From NCBI GenBank assembly GCA_965284435.1, contig OZ260083.1, forward strand, positions 1,922,001-1,986,000: 64,000 bases of DNA. The letters are read 5' to 3'. The notes under the pieces were generated by a model. It was not told the origin of the DNA and did not search any database. It worked only from the letters and a program-made list of their open reading frames with translations. Position numbers and translations under genes: made by a program. Below, piece by piece: positions 62,383 to 64,000 of this stretch (its first letter is position 1; the number at the start of each line of letters is the position of its first letter). This DNA comes from CAIYZT01 sp947461435. Lineage in GTDB: Bacteria; Pseudomonadota; Alphaproteobacteria; Rhodobacterales; Rhodobacteraceae.

Positions 62383-62967
62383 ATGACTCTGCAGGGCAGC
62401 CTGATCAGCCGGGAAGTGGTGCCATTCTATCTAGCTTTGTTGGCCCTTTTGCTGGCCACACTCGCCTTCGATGCCGCCTTGCATATGATGAACCTCGTTT
62501 GGGTCGGCAAATGGCTGGGGATTCCCGGTGTTCTGCTGATCTGCGGCTCGTTCGGTTATTCCTTGCGAAAGCGGAAAATCATCAAACGGGGGCATCCGGT
62601 TACGCTTTTGCGTTTGCATGAACGTATGGCTTGGGCGGGGTCGCTGTTGATCCTTGTCCATGCGGGCATCCATTTCAATGCCGTGCTTGCTTGGCTTGCC
62701 ATTGGCGCAATGCTGTTGAACGTGGCGAGTGGGCTGACTGGAAAATTCTTGTTGCGCCGGGCAGGGGCCCGGCTGGCGGCAACGACGCAAAGGTTACGGG
62801 GCGAAGGGCTCACTTCTCAGGCATTGGAGGAGCGGCTGTATTGGGACAGTCTGACCTATGACACCGTCAAAAAGTGGCGGGCACTGCATTTTCCAGTGAC
62901 GCTCGCCTTCGCCGTTCTGGGGGCGGCGCATATCGTCAGTGCCGTGGTTTTCTGGGGGTGGTCATGA
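62383..62967 (+). CDS. Four-helix His-rich membrane protein, probable b-type cytochrome
   Basis: A 194-residue protein with at least four hydrophobic helices (about 13-33, 45-62, 82-115, 167-191). Histidines lie within or at the ends of helices: H34, H79, H93, H97, H169 and H183 (LHERMAW, LVHAGIHFN, ALHFPVT, AAHIVS), an arrangement suiting two b-haems as in ferric-reductase-like or cytochrome b561-like proteins. I do not recognise the exact family. Its stop overlaps the start of the multihaem cytochrome c gene by 4 nt, so the two probably form one electron-transfer complex. Confidence 0.65.
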   Translation: MTLQGSLISREVVPFYLALLALLLATLAFDAALHMMNLVWVGKWLGIPGVLLICGSFGYSLRKRKIIKRGHPVTLLRLHERMAWAGSLLILVHAGIHFNAVLAWLAIGAMLLNVASGLTGKFLLRRAGARLAATTQRLRGEGLTSQALEERLYWDSLTYDTVKKWRALHFPVTLAFAVLGAAHIVSAVVFWGWS

Positions 62968-63710
62968 CACGCTGGGTCCTTGCGTTCATCGCCGCCAGTC
63001 TTGTGGGCATCATCGCCCTTGCCTTTGTCTTCCCAGGTCCGATGTTGGCCCCCGGGGCGCTGATCCCGGCACATGCCAGTCTGGCCGGTAATTGCTTTGC
63101 CTGCCGTGTCCCCTTGCAAGGCGCCGCCGAGGCGCTCTGCACGACGTGCCATGCGGTGAAAGATATTGGTCTGTTCACCGTCGCGGGCGCGCCTGCCGCG
63201 CCCAGCACGAAGATGCCGCCTTTTCATCAAGGTCTGGCGAATACCGACTGCATGGGGTGTCACACCGATCACCCCATGGCAAGCCTGACGCCGCCGCACA
63301 GCCACACCTTTGCCCATGATTTGCTGTCGCCGTCGGCGGGCGCTGCGTGTTCGGACTGTCACCTTGCGCCGGTGGATACGGTCCACGCTGGCAATACCCT
63401 GCAATGCAGCAGTTGCCATATTCAAACCAGATGGGCCGGGGCGATGATCGATCACACCCGGTTCTTTGCTTTGACCGGCCCCCATGATGTTGCCTGCAGC
63501 ACCTGCCACACCCCCGCAAATGACTTCAGCCAGTTCACCTGCTTCAGTTGCCACGAACATCAGGAATCTGACCTGATCCGCAAGCATCAGGAGGAAGGGA
63601 TCCGCAACATCGACAATTGCGTCGCCTGCCACCGCGATGCCCACGCCGAGGGGGGCGAAGGAGGTGAAAGAAACGAAGGCGGGGAAGGGGGCGAGGGCGG
63701 TGATGACTGA
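62964..63710 (+). CDS. Membrane-anchored multihaem cytochrome c (seven CxxCH plus one CxxCR)
   Basis: A 248-residue protein with an uncleaved-looking N-terminal helix (4-24) and a periplasmic domain. Haem sites: CTTCH 59-63, CMGCH 96-100, CSDCH 129-133, CSSCH 148-152, CSTCH 178-182, CFSCH 193-197 and CVACH 219-223. An eighth site at 44-48 reads CFACR, with Arg replacing the axial His. Further His residues (88, 103, 112, 114, 118, 141, 164, 174, 199, 208) can serve as distal ligands. The C-terminus is a Gly/Glu-rich tail. It resembles the class III-type cytochrome c group found in proteobacteria. The start codon is inside the stop overlap of the upstream membrane gene. Confidence 0.85.
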   Translation: MTRWVLAFIAASLVGIIALAFVFPGPMLAPGALIPAHASLAGNCFACRVPLQGAAEALCTTCHAVKDIGLFTVAGAPAAPSTKMPPFHQGLANTDCMGCHTDHPMASLTPPHSHTFAHDLLSPSAGAACSDCHLAPVDTVHAGNTLQCSSCHIQTRWAGAMIDHTRFFALTGPHDVACSTCHTPANDFSQFTCFSCHEHQESDLIRKHQEEGIRNIDNCVACHRDAHAEGGEGGERNEGGEGGEGGDD

Positions 63711-63830
63711 TGTTGGTTCACCCGCAAAACGACGATCGGGATGCAAGGCCCTTGACCTTGCTCCGTGGGGAAGTGCGGCCCCTCAAGGTTGGAAGCGTTC
63801 AACCCCTGCAGCACGGAGGTGGTCAAGCCC

Positions 63831-64000
63831 ATGACCCGGGATCGCCTGAATATCGCACTACTGGTGATTGCGCTGGTTGGTCTGGTGGCAGGACTTGGCT
63901 TTATGCTGACGGGCGAACCGGACCGCGCAGCCATCGCCTGGACAACGGGCGTTCTGCCTGTGCTTGTCGCCCTCGTGATCGAGATCCTTCGTAGCCTGTG
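63831..64000 (+). CDS. Heavy-metal translocating P-type ATPase, N-terminal fragment
   Basis: The gene starts at 63831 behind GGAGGTGG and runs off the window end. The visible 56 residues (MTRDRLNIALLVIALVGLVA onward to LVALVIEILRSL) form the first two membrane helices seen at the start of P1B-type ATPases that lack a metal-binding domain. The call rests on this short stretch only, so the metal is unknown. It follows the cytochrome gene by 120 nt. Confidence 0.65.
   Translation, partial: MTRDRLNIALLVIALVGLVAGLGFMLTGEPDRAAIAWTTGVLPVLVALVIEILRSL

Noticed and set aside
1..64000. CRISPR arrays, prophage genes, toxin-antitoxin or defence systems.
   Set aside because: Reading the window showed no regularly spaced repeats, phage structural genes, nucleases or integrases.

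Overview
The window reads as chromosomal DNA of an alphaproteobacterium of the Rhodobacterales (Rhodobacter-like). The evidence is a circularly permuted two-piece tmRNA, an alpha-type SspB beside fumC, the photolyase - cyclopropane synthase - trgA - trgB block known from Rhodobacter, and GC-rich genes packed with ATGA overlaps. No species is claimed.

Layout. 0-11 kb is housekeeping and stress: the start of fumC, a PmtA-like methyltransferase, sspB, chrA, tmRNA (minus strand, absent from any protein-based view), an aldo/keto reductase, a PotD-like binding protein divergent from a class V aminotransferase, then phr-cfa-trgA-trgB behind a TGATCC-type promoter. 11.7-16.4 kb is a minus-strand envelope/exopolysaccharide block: yjbH, yjbF, a small YjbE/GfcA-like protein, dgkA and a PAP2 phosphatase. 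16.7-34.5 kb is a large carbohydrate region. On the minus strand lie a LacI regulator followed by sugar isomerase/epimerase-type proteins, a Gfo/Idh/MocA dehydrogenase, an Ldh-family reductase and a kinase. On the plus strand lie a complete MalEFGK-type ABC importer, a GH2 beta-mannosidase-like enzyme, another epimerase, another Gfo/Idh/MocA enzyme and a GH43 beta-xylosidase-like enzyme. Two LacI-type operators spaced 21 bp sit in front of the importer. The set suggests uptake of plant-derived oligosaccharides, cleavage by GH2/GH43, and oxidation/epimerisation of the released sugars.

34.6-42.6 kb holds a methyltransferase, a GntR regulator with a class III aminotransferase (both preceded by the palindrome TTTGATCAAA), cysK, a large mechanosensitive channel, an AlaX-type editing protein and tRNA-Ser(GGA). 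Directly behind the tRNA come an IS3 transposase fragment and a decayed copy of initiator tRNA, and an accessory region follows. It contains a GAF histidine kinase/NarL regulator pair, a ribose-type ABC importer with an SMP-30 lactonase, a DMT exporter and an altronate dehydratase-type gene (43.4-53.5 kb). Next are an intact IS3 element beside an IS6 remnant (53.7-55.2 kb), an FGGY kinase with a second ribose-type ABC importer (55.8-60.9 kb) and another decayed IS3 copy. A 14-bp box (GGGGARATCCCGCA) is shared between the promoter regions of the first ABC operon and the altronate dehydratase gene.

The last 2.3 kb holds a cupin, a four-helix His-rich membrane protein translationally coupled to a membrane-anchored cytochrome with seven CxxCH sites and one CxxCR site, and the start of a P-type ATPase. 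All functional calls come from reading translated sequence and motifs; no database search was possible.
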